NCBI RefSeq assembly: GCF_002127225.1 | Contig: NZ_NFUR01000001.1 | Coordinates: 311,592 to 375,591, forward strand | DNA: 64,000 bases | Source: Sphingomonas sp. IBVSS2 | GTDB lineage: Bacteria > Pseudomonadota > Alphaproteobacteria > Sphingomonadales > Sphingomonadaceae | Direction: 5' to 3' | In this document: positions 18,101 through 26,312 of the stretch, piece by piece | Numbering within the stretch: the stretch's first letter is position 1 | Layout of the letters: every line of letters starts with the position of its first letter | Translations under genes and position numbers: made by a program | The notes under the pieces: generated by a model | Databases searched by the model: none | Told to the model about the DNA's origin: nothing | The model's input: the letters and a program-made list of their open reading frames with translations, nothing else

Positions 18101-18134
18101 GAGCCGCCGAGTTGCCTCGGCGGCTCTTTCTTTA
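18101..18134 (+). terminator. Rho-independent terminator
   Basis: AGCCGCCGAG-ttgc-CTCGGCGGCT stem followed by CTTTCTTTATT. It is placed after the small-gene run on the plus strand and just inside the end of the convergent minus-strand gene region. Confidence 0.8.
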
Positions 18135-18143
18135 TTATCGGTA

Positions 18144-18512
18144 TCACACGACGGCGAGCGGCCTTCCGGCCAAAATATAAGCCGCCTGCCAGAGCTGCAT
18201 CCGAAGAAGATGCTTCCCCGGGGTTTTCCGATCCGGTGTCTTCGTGGCGAAGGCCTTGATATCCGTGGTCCACGAAAAGCTGAGTTCATAGCCATAGGCT
18301 TCCTCCACCACGTCCGGGTGGATGTAGATAGCCGCGCCGTGCCCGTTCAAAATCCGGCCACCTTCGTCGATAAAATCAAGAATATGGCTCATGAGGAATA
18401 TGAACCCGCCCATTCGAGTCATTTTGTCCTCCACAAGTCGTTCTGCCAGTGCCCGCTTGAACGTCGGGCTCAGCAGCGCTTCGGCTGCAAGTAAACAAAT
18501 AGTGCGGTCCAT
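18144..18512 (-). CDS. Hypothetical protein
   Basis: A 122-aa protein (MDRTICLLAAEALLSPTFKR, then GGFIFLMSHILDFIDEGGRI). Mostly helical and weakly hydrophobic; no motif recognised. It is convergent with the plus-strand run at 17283-18075. Base composition is plainly lower in GC than the flanking chromosome. Confidence 0.5.
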   Translation of the reverse strand: MDRTICLLAAEALLSPTFKRALAERLVEDKMTRMGGFIFLMSHILDFIDEGGRILNGHGAAIYIHPDVVEEAYGYELSFSWTTDIKAFATKTPDRKTPGKHLLRMQLWQAAYILAGRPLAVV

Positions 18513-18570
18513 CGCTAGTCCTTGCGATGGAGGAAGCCACGTGGCGGACAGTCCTAAGGGCCCTTGGACC

Positions 18571-18593
18571 GGCTGAAGTCCTCCGCTTCAGCC
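18571..18593. other. Hairpin in the 18513-18739 intergenic region
   Basis: GGCTGAAG-tcctccg-CTTCAGCC. Just upstream, 18551-18569 (GTCCTAAGGGCCCTTGGAC) is a near-perfect palindrome. The roles are unknown. Confidence 0.35.
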
Positions 18594-18675
18594 CCTACGA
18601 TTTGACAGGGGGTCAGGTGATGTTCTGCGTGGCGTAGCGGTGAGGACTTGGTGAGGTTCGCCGCGTTCCCAAAAA

Positions 18676-18739
18676 GTTTGCATAACTACATGATATAATG
18701 TATCATTATTTATAAAATTACATCATATCAAGGGTTTAA
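18676..18739 (+). promoter_or_regulatory. AT-rich promoter region of the STAND unit
   Basis: A strikingly AT-rich island upstream of the gene at 18740. TATAAT at 18694-18699 lies inside an inverted repeat ATGATA-taatg-TATCAT. A good -35 box at 17 bp is not seen. The palindrome could be an operator overlapping the -10 element. Confidence 0.4.
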
Positions 18740-19063
18740 ATGAGTGAAGAGTACCAAGTTATAGTGGAGATCGACAAAAGCCTGCCGTTTGAGGATCAAT
18801 ATGGGCATGGCTGTTATGTGCGGGAAACATGGAGGCAAAACTCCAAGATTGATCGTCGTTTTGGACCGGCGGTCACGATACGCCATCCGTCGACGTTTCG
18901 GCCTATCCGCGAAGAGTTCTACGATGCAGGGAAGCGAAGCCGATACGGCGGCCCCGCGGTCATCGTGTACGATCACGCCACTGGTAGAGTCGTAATGACT
19001 CAATATTTTCAGGAGGGCAAAGAAGTGCTGCCCGACTCTCCTCACCTGATCAAAGGACCATAA
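18740..19063 (+). CDS. Hypothetical protein upstream of the STAND NTPase
   Basis: A 107-aa protein (MSEEYQVIVEIDKSLPFEDQ; TIRHPSTFRPIREEFY; GGPAVIVYDHATGRVVMTQY). It appears alpha/beta and soluble. No family recognised. The gap to the next gene is 34 nt with no terminator, so it is probably cotranscribed with the NTPase and may be its partner or control element. Confidence 0.6.
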   Translation: MSEEYQVIVEIDKSLPFEDQYGHGCYVRETWRQNSKIDRRFGPAVTIRHPSTFRPIREEFYDAGKRSRYGGPAVIVYDHATGRVVMTQYFQEGKEVLPDSPHLIKGP

Positions 19064-19097
19064 TCCGCCAAGGATTGAACCTGCCTTCGCTCTGGGT

Positions 19098-20990
19098 ATG
19101 CTCGCCTTCATGGCGAACGCAGACGACCGCGAAAACGATAAATTTGTGATCGACGCTGCCGATCTCATTCGTCTCAAACAACGTCCCGCTTTAGCGGAAA
19201 AGGTCGAGGCGTTGGTGGGAACCCATGATGAACGCGCCTTGGCGTACGGCCAGATATTGCCCTTCATGGAGGATTTTCAGAAAAGCTATAATGGCGAGAA
19301 GCTAAGCCCCAACGAGATTTTGGGTGATATCATAAAGGGGCTGAAGGCCGACAGGCTTCGCTATCCAATCGCCGCGCTCTTAGCCTGGATGTCATATCAT
19401 CATCCGAAAGAAGCCAGAGAATTCTATCAAATATCAGGCTTATTCGACAAGCAAGGCACTTCCTATCGCCCATATTTGGGAGTGCCCGGCGATCGGGCTA
19501 AAATCCGAAAAGGGCTGAAGCCATCAGCACCAGCCACCGAATCGGCACAATTTGACGCCTCAGCAGTATCGTTCGTACCGATCTTTGAACTGCCCAAATG
19601 GGTTGAGCAGATCGACGAAGCGCTGAGGGTTCAGCAACGCAGCCTGACCAAGAATTTTGCCGGGCGTGGCGACTGCCTATCCGACATTGAGGCCTTCGTG
19701 TCCTCCCGCCAAACGGGTGAATTTGATGGGTACCTGCTGCTAACGTCTCTCGCCGGAATGGGGAAGTCCGCGCTCTTGGCGCAATGGGCGTCTGATCGTT
19801 CGCGGGATCGCGGCGATCATATTGTCTTTGCCCCCTTTGGGCGTGCCTCAGGTCGTTCCATACCTGCGGCCGACGCGCTCAGATACTTGAATTTCAAAAT
19901 TGGATCGGCGCTGGGCTATGATCCCGTCGATGAAATGAACGCGACCCAGCTAATGGGCGCCCTCTCCCGGGACCGGAATGCTGACGGCGGTTTATTGATC
20001 GTGGTAGTCGATGGCCTCGACGACGTTGGCGACGAAATAGAATATTTTTTGCCAAGAAGGTTCGGCAAGGGGGTATGCTTGATCATATCCGCTCGGCTGG
20101 AATACGTCACAAACCCTCAAAGCGTTGCGCCATTGCTCGGGCGTGCCCACCATCGCGGCTTGGGACACAAAATACTTCATTTCGAGGGCCTCGATCGGGT
20201 GCACGCCCATGCTTACGCCCGAAAAATGGCCTCCGACCTGCTCTGTAAGCACATCATGTCTGACGAAGAGCTCGACCACCTCTACGAGTCGGCGGGCTCC
20301 GGTCATCCGTTTGCCTTGACATGCCTTATACGAGGTTTGGCGACTGATATGAACGCGCAGGACCGGGATGCAATGCTACAACGAGCATTCCTGGGAAATT
20401 TCATCAAGAAGGACAAACTTGTCAGCGATCTTCTCACTGATATTGAAGGACAGCTAACAGAAGTCTGGAAGCAATATTTCTATGTACTTTGCGCATTACG
20501 CGCACCCGTGCCTCAGTCCTTAATCTCAAGGGCTGTTGGGGGCGAGCTAGCGGCAGAAGCTTCTGATATTCCAGCCAGCTTGCGACGTTGGCTTTTGATC
20601 ACGTGCTCTGAAGGTGAAATGGAGTCGGAGATCTCCATCGGCTGCGGCGTGATGAGAGAGATATTCGCGTCCGCCTTGCGTGAGAATCTGAAGGTTACTC
20701 ACCTTGCCATCGCCGATGCGTTTAAGGATAGCGGTAAAGCGAGCTATCCATACTTCGTCCTCTCGTATCCTTTCCATTTGGCGATGGCTGGGGAGGTAGA
20801 GCGCTTTGAAGCGGCAATCGGAGATCCGCAGCTTATGAAGATACGGTCTGAGCTCTTAGGCAGCAAAGCGGCCTCGGATCTGTTCTTCCAGGATACGATG
20901 TGTGCCGTCACTATCGCGACCGTTATGGGCATTCGAGCTCCTGACGCGCAGCGGATCATCGCATCATTGATCGACGGCTCCTCGACCTGA
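19098..20990 (+). CDS. STAND-type P-loop NTPase, candidate defence protein
   Basis: A 630-aa protein. The central NTPase begins with a FAGRGDCL motif (about 188), then Walker A SLAGMGKSAL (217-226) and Walker B LLIVVVDGLDDV (299-310). It is followed by LIISARLEY (sensor-1 like) and a helical region ending near 470 (SGHPFALTCLIRGLA), as in the NACHT/STAND class. The first ~150 residues are an unassigned helical domain and the last ~150 may be the sensor or effector. STAND NTPases on mobile elements often act in phage defence (Avs-like); that is inference here. Its 3' end overlaps the convergent coupling-protein gene by 27 bp. Confidence 0.75.
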   Translation: MLAFMANADDRENDKFVIDAADLIRLKQRPALAEKVEALVGTHDERALAYGQILPFMEDFQKSYNGEKLSPNEILGDIIKGLKADRLRYPIAALLAWMSYHHPKEAREFYQISGLFDKQGTSYRPYLGVPGDRAKIRKGLKPSAPATESAQFDASAVSFVPIFELPKWVEQIDEALRVQQRSLTKNFAGRGDCLSDIEAFVSSRQTGEFDGYLLLTSLAGMGKSALLAQWASDRSRDRGDHIVFAPFGRASGRSIPAADALRYLNFKIGSALGYDPVDEMNATQLMGALSRDRNADGGLLIVVVDGLDDVGDEIEYFLPRRFGKGVCLIISARLEYVTNPQSVAPLLGRAHHRGLGHKILHFEGLDRVHAHAYARKMASDLLCKHIMSDEELDHLYESAGSGHPFALTCLIRGLATDMNAQDRDAMLQRAFLGNFIKKDKLVSDLLTDIEGQLTEVWKQYFYVLCALRAPVPQSLISRAVGGELAAEASDIPASLRRWLLITCSEGEMESEISIGCGVMREIFASALRENLKVTHLAIADAFKDSGKASYPYFVLSYPFHLAMAGEVERFEAAIGDPQLMKIRSELLGSKAASDLFFQDTMCAVTIATVMGIRAPDAQRIIASLIDGSST

Positions 20991-22703
20991 ATACGGAAGA
21001 CGTAAGCCGCTCCAGTAGAGGCCTTCCATGAAGACCAACACTCTCCTGCTATTCCGGTCGAAGAGCCGCGCAATCTCGTCTGGCGTCATTAGAGGAGTGA
21101 GATGGATTCCCTCATTGCGGCTCGCGGTAGCGCTGCTCCCTGATGACGCACTGTCCCCGGTTTGAACGCTCTCGCCGCCCGACTGGCCGTCCGAGAATGA
21201 TCTTCCCTCACTGTGCTGAATGCCGCTCGCGCCCGCACGAGCCAAGAACGGCACGAGGTCGCTGCCACCGTCCTGTGTCGCGATGCGTGAGAGATCGGGC
21301 ATTCCCGACTGGCCTTCATTCGAACCAGTCTGGCGCGACCATCCCGATTGCTCCGTCCGCCCCTGGCTTTTGCTCACGCTGGTGGTCGTAGAGTCCGACA
21401 CGCCAAACGTCTCGCGGATCACTTCGGTCTGCCCGAGGCGCTTCGAAATCCATTCCAGTGTCGTCATGTCGGAATTCGCGAAGAACTGGAGGACGCCGGC
21501 ATTGCCGAGGAACGTTTCCCAGCTCTCCTTATAGTGCCGCTTGAGCTGGCCCAGGTCCTGCCAGATACTCCAAATCTTGACCCCATACCCGGCCATCAAC
21601 CCGGCGGCTTTTTCGATGCTTTCAACCCTGCCAAGTGCCGCCGCCTCATCAAGAATCATCAATACAGAATGGCCGCAGGCGGGCTGCTGCAATCCCTGCG
21701 CCTCCATCCGGTAGAGCATGAGGTTGAGGATCAGCCGCATGAACCGTGCATGCGTTGGCAGGAAGCGGGCAGGCAGGCAGATATAGACCGAAAGCCCTTC
21801 CGGCGCGGTCTTGAGCTTATCGATATCGAGCATGCGCGCTGTGCCGCCTTGCAGGCATCGGCGCATCCATGGGCTATCGATGAAGCGTGAATTTCGCCGG
21901 GCGGTCGAAAGCACACTGCCGCGCTCGTTCTCGCCCATATCGCGGATCGTGTTCGCGACGCCGATAATGACATCGCCAACAGCTTCGTTCTTGGCCTCAA
22001 TACGCGCCATCGAATCCCAGAGCGCATCGAACGCGGAATAGATTCTGGCATTGTCGCCGTGCCGGGCAATCTCGATGGCGTTGAGATATTCCGCCTGTTC
22101 CGGATCGCCCTTGGTCAGCAGTTGCCGGACACGCACCAGCGACCGGCGCGAATTCGTCTCAGTCAACGCGACATAGAGAAGCACACCCTCGAAGACCTGA
22201 CGGGCGCTCTCATTCCAATGAACATCCTTGCCGTCGCCGCTGCCGATCGTCACCGCGTCGCCGATCGCGGCGGCAAGATCGATCGCTTCGTCATCCTCCG
22301 CATCGATCAGGTCGAGCGGGTTGAACGAAACGCGCAGCGCGTCCGGCACGTTCGCTGCGCCGTGCGGATCGACCACCGCCACTTCGTGGTCGGGGATCGC
22401 CGCACGTACTGCCGCCGTCTGCGTCGCATTCTCTCCCTTCGGGTCGAGAACGGCGCATGAGCCTGGCCAGCGCCGAAGGTTGGGCAGGATCATGCTGAAG
22501 CCCTTACCGCCGCGCGACCCGGCAACCGTCGCTATATGACGGTCGTCGATATAGCCGACTTCGTTTCCGTCATCATCGAGGCCGAGCAGGATCATGCCGG
22601 GCCGCCACATTGGCGCGGTCGCGGACCAGCTCGCGGTGCCGAGCAGCGCCCCCTTGTTGTCCTTGCCCGGCACGCCGCGTGGGAACCCATTAAACAGCGA
22701 CAT
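20964..22703 (-). CDS. Type IV coupling protein (TraG/VirD4 family), no membrane anchor
   Basis: This ATPase links the relaxosome to the secretion channel. The 579-aa protein has Walker A AGSRGGKGFS near residue 65 and Walker B HSVLMILDEAAALGR. TraG-like blocks include DPKGEN and WSIWQDLGQLKRHY. The transmembrane N-terminus of ~80 residues usual in VirD4/TraG is absent: the P-loop lies close to the start, and GGAG is well placed before the ATG. A serine/glycine-rich linker follows the ATPase core. The adjacent upstream gene encodes a one-helix membrane protein that might supply the anchor. Confidence 0.88.
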   Translation of the reverse strand: MSLFNGFPRGVPGKDNKGALLGTASWSATAPMWRPGMILLGLDDDGNEVGYIDDRHIATVAGSRGGKGFSMILPNLRRWPGSCAVLDPKGENATQTAAVRAAIPDHEVAVVDPHGAANVPDALRVSFNPLDLIDAEDDEAIDLAAAIGDAVTIGSGDGKDVHWNESARQVFEGVLLYVALTETNSRRSLVRVRQLLTKGDPEQAEYLNAIEIARHGDNARIYSAFDALWDSMARIEAKNEAVGDVIIGVANTIRDMGENERGSVLSTARRNSRFIDSPWMRRCLQGGTARMLDIDKLKTAPEGLSVYICLPARFLPTHARFMRLILNLMLYRMEAQGLQQPACGHSVLMILDEAAALGRVESIEKAAGLMAGYGVKIWSIWQDLGQLKRHYKESWETFLGNAGVLQFFANSDMTTLEWISKRLGQTEVIRETFGVSDSTTTSVSKSQGRTEQSGWSRQTGSNEGQSGMPDLSRIATQDGGSDLVPFLARAGASGIQHSEGRSFSDGQSGGESVQTGDSASSGSSATASRNEGIHLTPLMTPDEIARLFDRNSRRVLVFMEGLYWSGLRLPYSGRGAVDQ

Positions 22704-22721
22704 GAGATTTCTCCGGATGCG

Positions 22722-22756
22722 AAAAGCCCGGCGTAGCGTGTAGGGCGACGCCGGGC
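22722..22756 (-). terminator. Hairpin with T run between membrane partner and coupling protein
   Basis: On the minus strand, GCCCGGCGT / ACGCCGGGC form a nine-bp stem followed by TTTT. It lies after the gene at 22782-23540 and before the coupling protein. It would act as an attenuator lowering coupling-protein expression, if both share a promoter. Confidence 0.5.
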
Positions 22757-22781
22757 GAAGCCGAGGGGATAGGGTCCGGTA

Positions 22782-23540
22782 TCAGTGCCGGATTTTCGGC
22801 GTCCCGTTACGCCGCCGGTCTTCGCGCGTGATGAAGGTTGCGGGATCGTCCACGCCCTGCATCAGCTCGCGCACGCGCTTGCCGACATCGCCGCGCGACA
22901 GCTCGTCCGATTCCGAGATCATGGTCGCGCGGTCCTGATGGGCGGACGCGCAGGCCTCCGGGCTTCCGAGCCCGCAGAACAGGTCCTTGATGCCGATCAC
23001 CATCGAGCGACCGCCGTTGGACATGGCGAGAAGCTGCTGGCGGAACTGCTGCGCAATCGTCTCGAGCTGGATCGCGGCCTGCGCGATTGCGTTCGCCCGC
23101 TGATAAAGCGTCTGGTATGCGCCGACGACGCGCTCCTTGTCCGCCTGGACGGCGGCCAGCTCGCGCTGAAAGCCGATTTCGGCTTTCGCCGCGCCCTCGC
23201 GCTGGGCCTGCGCGATGATCTCCTGGTACTGCGCCTCGGTCAGGACATGCTCGCCAGGCGCGTGGCCCATTTTCTGGTTCATCACGCCGAGTTCGACGCG
23301 GGCCTCGACCATCGCCGCCAGATCCGACGGGCGAAGGCCGGGCTTCGCCACAAGCTCGAAGAACACCACGCCGCCGACGATCACGAGGCTCCCACCGGTC
23401 AGGTAGCCAACGATTTGCCGGAACCGGCGTGTGCCGCCGGATACCGCGCGCGGCGGGGCGGAAACGGGCGGCGGCGAAGGTGTCGCGGTGGTTGCCGCCT
23501 TCATCGGCGGCAGTTCTGGAAGGGAGGGTTGATTGCTCAT
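22782..23540 (-). CDS. Single-pass membrane protein with coiled coil, element transfer region
   Basis: A 252-aa protein. A proline/alanine-rich cytoplasmic leader precedes one helix at about 45-65 (VGYLTGGSLVIVGGVVFFEL). A long charged coiled coil follows (HVLTEAQYQEIIAQAQREGA onward), then a cysteine-containing segment (KDLFCGLGSPEACASAHQ). The start at 23540 (MSNQPSLPEL) is chosen for AAGG seven bases upstream; the frame extends to 23624. Family not recognised. Its position before the anchor-less coupling protein suggests a membrane tether or relaxosome adaptor. Confidence 0.65.
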   Translation of the reverse strand: MSNQPSLPELPPMKAATTATPSPPPVSAPPRAVSGGTRRFRQIVGYLTGGSLVIVGGVVFFELVAKPGLRPSDLAAMVEARVELGVMNQKMGHAPGEHVLTEAQYQEIIAQAQREGAAKAEIGFQRELAAVQADKERVVGAYQTLYQRANAIAQAAIQLETIAQQFRQQLLAMSNGGRSMVIGIKDLFCGLGSPEACASAHQDRATMISESDELSRGDVGKRVRELMQGVDDPATFITREDRRRNGTPKIRH

Positions 23541-23752
23541 GGCATTGCCTTTCGTCGTCGCCGCAGAATTGCGGCGCGACAGCGGGCTAGGCGTCAGCGT
23601 GGTCCGATCCGGGGGGATAAGCATGATTTAATCTCGCCCATCCCAAGAACAGCGCTGATTTTTCCTCGCTAATTTTCTTGGACGATACTTTTCTTCTCGC
23701 TTGAAACCGCCGCCTTCCGTGCCATCCTTTCTGCATCGAAGGAGTTCAGAAC

Positions 23753-24289
23753 ATGAGCAAGACCAAGGGTCGCCCCAAGGGCAGTGAGAGGAATGGCAGC
23801 AAGGCGCTGAACGCCGTGGCCGACATGATCCATGCCGATCCGGCCTTGAAGCCGACGACTGCCATGCGCCGGCACAATCCCAAGATCGGCGAAGCCGAGA
23901 TCAGGCGCTTGCAGGTGAAGTGGAAGGAGCGGAACGACATGCTGCTCGCCGCCGCCTGGGTCCGCGCCGAAGCTCGGCAGAGGCAGGTAGCCTCGACCGG
24001 CGCTCCGGTTGCTAAGACCGAATTGGGAGCGGTCGCGGGGTCTGTCCGTATGGCGAGTGCAATCTATAATTCGCCCGAGATACGCATCGCCCGCGAATTG
24101 CAGAGGGAGGGCCTACCCACTGCCATCTTGGAAGGGCTCACCGGCGCCGCGTCACAAACCATCCGCGAAGCGCTGAACAGCCCGGCGATGGAAATCATGC
24201 GACAGGTTCAGAATGACCCGACCCTGCGGATCATGCGCGAGATCGCCGAAGAGCGGGCGCGGATCAACCGCGCGCTCGGCGGCTGGTAG
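23753..24289 (+). CDS. Hypothetical basic protein, element transfer region
   Basis: A 178-aa protein with a lysine/arginine-rich N-terminus (MSKTKGRPKGSERNGSKALN). A helical region that could bind DNA follows (TTAMRRHNPKIGEAEIRRLQ), then a helical C-terminus. GAAGGAG lies upstream. No family recognised. The gene is divergent from the membrane-protein/coupling-protein unit, across 212 bp. Confidence 0.6.
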   Translation: MSKTKGRPKGSERNGSKALNAVADMIHADPALKPTTAMRRHNPKIGEAEIRRLQVKWKERNDMLLAAAWVRAEARQRQVASTGAPVAKTELGAVAGSVRMASAIYNSPEIRIARELQREGLPTAILEGLTGAASQTIREALNSPAMEIMRQVQNDPTLRIMREIAEERARINRALGGW

Positions 24290-24297
24290 GAGGCGTC

Positions 24298-24969
24298 ATG
24301 CCGGTTGCGACGCTGACGACATTCAATGTGATAGCACTGGCGGCGGGGTCTTCGGTCCTTGCCGCCTTTGTCACGCAAGGCCTGACCGAACTTCGTGAGC
24401 GTTGGAAGGCAAGTCGTGATGCAGCATTTTCGGCCTTGGACATAGCGCTCGCGCTCGAAGCGTATGCGAACGAATGCGCCTCGCTGCTTGGCGATTCCGA
24501 AAACTATGAGCGCTCGGGCGGCAATGCGGGCTCTCCGCATGGCAATGTCGCGGATTTGCCCGATTATCCTACCGCTGTCGAATGGAAGGCGTTTGGCATC
24601 AAGCCGACGACGGAGGTTCGCTCGTTCCGTGTCGAGGTGGAATCCGCCAAGGCGATGATCCGAGGGCATTGGGAATTCGGTGACGAGGACGACGTAGTTC
24701 CGCTGGTGCGCGAGGAGGCAGCCAGACTTGGTAAGCGTGCCCTGGATATGGCAATTCAATTCCGCTCTGCCTGGGGGATTGCCCCGGTTGATTATAGCGG
24801 TGAGTGGAACGTGAAGTCCTATCTCGAAGAGAAGGTCCAGGACTACGCCAAAGAACGAAAGCAACGGGAGGAACTGAATCGTCAGCTCGGTCAGGAGTTC
24901 ATTCGCGAGATTGAATCCACTGAGGCTAAAATGAAAGCCGCTGACGGTTTGCCCGAACCGAACTCTTGA
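24298..24969 (+). CDS. Hypothetical protein with N-terminal membrane helix
   Basis: A 223-aa protein. One hydrophobic segment lies near residues 7-27 (TFNVIALAAGSSVLAAFVTQ), followed by a charged soluble domain with a C-terminal coiled coil (EEKVQDYAKERKQREELNRQ). It starts 8 bp after the preceding gene. No family recognised. The candidate oriT follows directly. Confidence 0.6.
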   Translation: MPVATLTTFNVIALAAGSSVLAAFVTQGLTELRERWKASRDAAFSALDIALALEAYANECASLLGDSENYERSGGNAGSPHGNVADLPDYPTAVEWKAFGIKPTTEVRSFRVEVESAKAMIRGHWEFGDEDDVVPLVREEAARLGKRALDMAIQFRSAWGIAPVDYSGEWNVKSYLEEKVQDYAKERKQREELNRQLGQEFIREIESTEAKMKAADGLPEPNS

Positions 24970-24996
24970 GGCCGGAAAATTGAGCTAACGCAGAGC

Positions 24997-25053
24997 GCAA
25001 GATGTGCGTGGTAGTACCACGCCTATCTTGCCAGGGAGGCGCTACGCCCTCCC
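24997..25053 (+). other. Candidate origin of transfer (oriT)
   Basis: A 35-bp inverted repeat (24997-25031) pairs GCAAGATGTGCGTGGTA with TACCACGCCTATCTTGC at 15 of 17 positions. Its right arm runs into CCTATCTTGCC, one mismatch from CCTATCCTGCC of the IncP/RP4 nic region, where nicking follows TG. A second hairpin, GGGAGGCG-cta-CGCCCTCCC, follows (25034-25053). The repeat-then-nic order matches MOB-P type origins. The rest of the 368-bp gap (24970-25337) contains no gene that I can support. Confidence 0.5.
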
Positions 25054-25337
25054 GTGGACCCTCCAGTGGTGGCGCTTCACCGGCATTGAGCCAGTTCAGC
25101 GTCAACGGGGCGACTTCCGCTCTCCCCGAACCCCATCGGCCAAAGGGCGTGCCTGCCCCTCTGGAACCCAGCCGCCTCCGGCGCGGCAAGGAAGCGTTCC
25201 TGCTCCCATTGACCCATGACCGAAGGAGGAATCGGCGCAACCATCCGGACGCCCCTCGACCAGCTTACGTTGATGGAATGCTGTTTGGTCGATGCATTAA
25301 ACAGGCGGACCAATCGGTCAAATCCAGCCCATCCCAA

Positions 25338-26312
25338 TCAGCTTTCGATCACAGCGAAGTTAGGGAGATAACGATACATAGACGAAAAGCCCTTAGCTTC
25401 GCCCTCGGGTATGTAACCTATGTCTAGGGCGGCGCCATTGGGAAGGGGAAGCTGGCTTTCCAGATGCCTGAACTCTTTTATCGTAAGCTTGGGGGTAGGA
25501 ATGCGGACGGGATCATTGTCCGGTCGCAGGAATTCCAAGCCATCGAACATGCAGGAGTCCACGCTGGTCTCCTCGTCCTCGCTGTAGAAAACGACAGCAA
25601 AAGTTGTCATCTTTGCCCCGTCTTCGTATTCGAAATCGCAAATGCGACGGTATGAAACCGCCGTCTCCGGATGTGCCAGCCGCCGGGTCTCCAGCGCACG
25701 ATTGATCTCCTCGCGAAAAATTGAGCGGCTCAAGTCCCCGAAAGGCCAGCCTCCCAGATCTACCCGGTCAATGTCAGCCGCCACCCGATCGGCGCCGATC
25801 CTCTGTCGGAAGCGCTCGACCTCGTTGAGGGCTTGGGGGTCTTGCTCCCGGTCACGATCAGCTTCCACGACGTCGGGGGCGACTTTGCACTGCACTGAAA
25901 CGACTAGAACAGTTCCTGACCGAGCCCGCGAGGCCACTGTTGTTACATCTTGAAGCATGCTCGGCGTGATCGTCTCGTCATAGTCGAGCCAGATGAATTG
26001 CCGGCGGGAATAGTCGAGGTCCGGCAACGCCTCGCTAGAAGGCCGGAAATCCATCTCAATATGAAATGGCTTGTTGGCTTCAAAACGGTCCTTCGATGCA
26101 ACTGACTTTTCGATTGAGAGCATGTCGCGCACACCGAGCGCGCGATGGAACAGGATGAAATCTGAAAACCAGACCGAGCCGAAACCTACGTAACGGTAAT
26201 TTTCTACGGGCTCGAAATGCGCGAGTCTCCGGAAAATATCAGATAGCATACGGCGTTCGGCATGCTTTGCTGGCCGAATCGAATAATCGATCCTTCGGAA
26301 ACTGTCAGCCAT
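25338..26312 (-). CDS. Rossmann/methyltransferase-like protein of the defence operon
   Basis: A 324-aa protein, last gene of a four-gene unit. YVGFGSVWFSDFILFHRALG (residues 41-60) resembles a SAM-binding motif I loop. DMLSIEKS (63-70) gives the acidic residue after strand 2, and FIWLDYDETI (106-115) resembles a motif IV strand. No DNA-methyltransferase catalytic motif (NPPY, PCQ) is visible. I recognise the pattern as methyltransferase-like but not a named family. It is coupled to the GHKL gene by a TAATG overlap, so the two are probably made in equal amounts. Confidence 0.65.
   Translation of the reverse strand: MADSFRRIDYSIRPAKHAERRMLSDIFRRLAHFEPVENYRYVGFGSVWFSDFILFHRALGVRDMLSIEKSVASKDRFEANKPFHIEMDFRPSSEALPDLDYSRRQFIWLDYDETITPSMLQDVTTVASRARSGTVLVVSVQCKVAPDVVEADRDREQDPQALNEVERFRQRIGADRVAADIDRVDLGGWPFGDLSRSIFREEINRALETRRLAHPETAVSYRRICDFEYEDGAKMTTFAVVFYSEDEETSVDSCMFDGLEFLRPDNDPVRIPTPKLTIKEFRHLESQLPLPNGAALDIGYIPEGEAKGFSSMYRYLPNFAVIES

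Noticed and set aside
24926..25337. Short ORFs on both strands in the oriT gap
   Set aside because: Low-complexity translations without ribosome sites, and they cross the inverted repeat.
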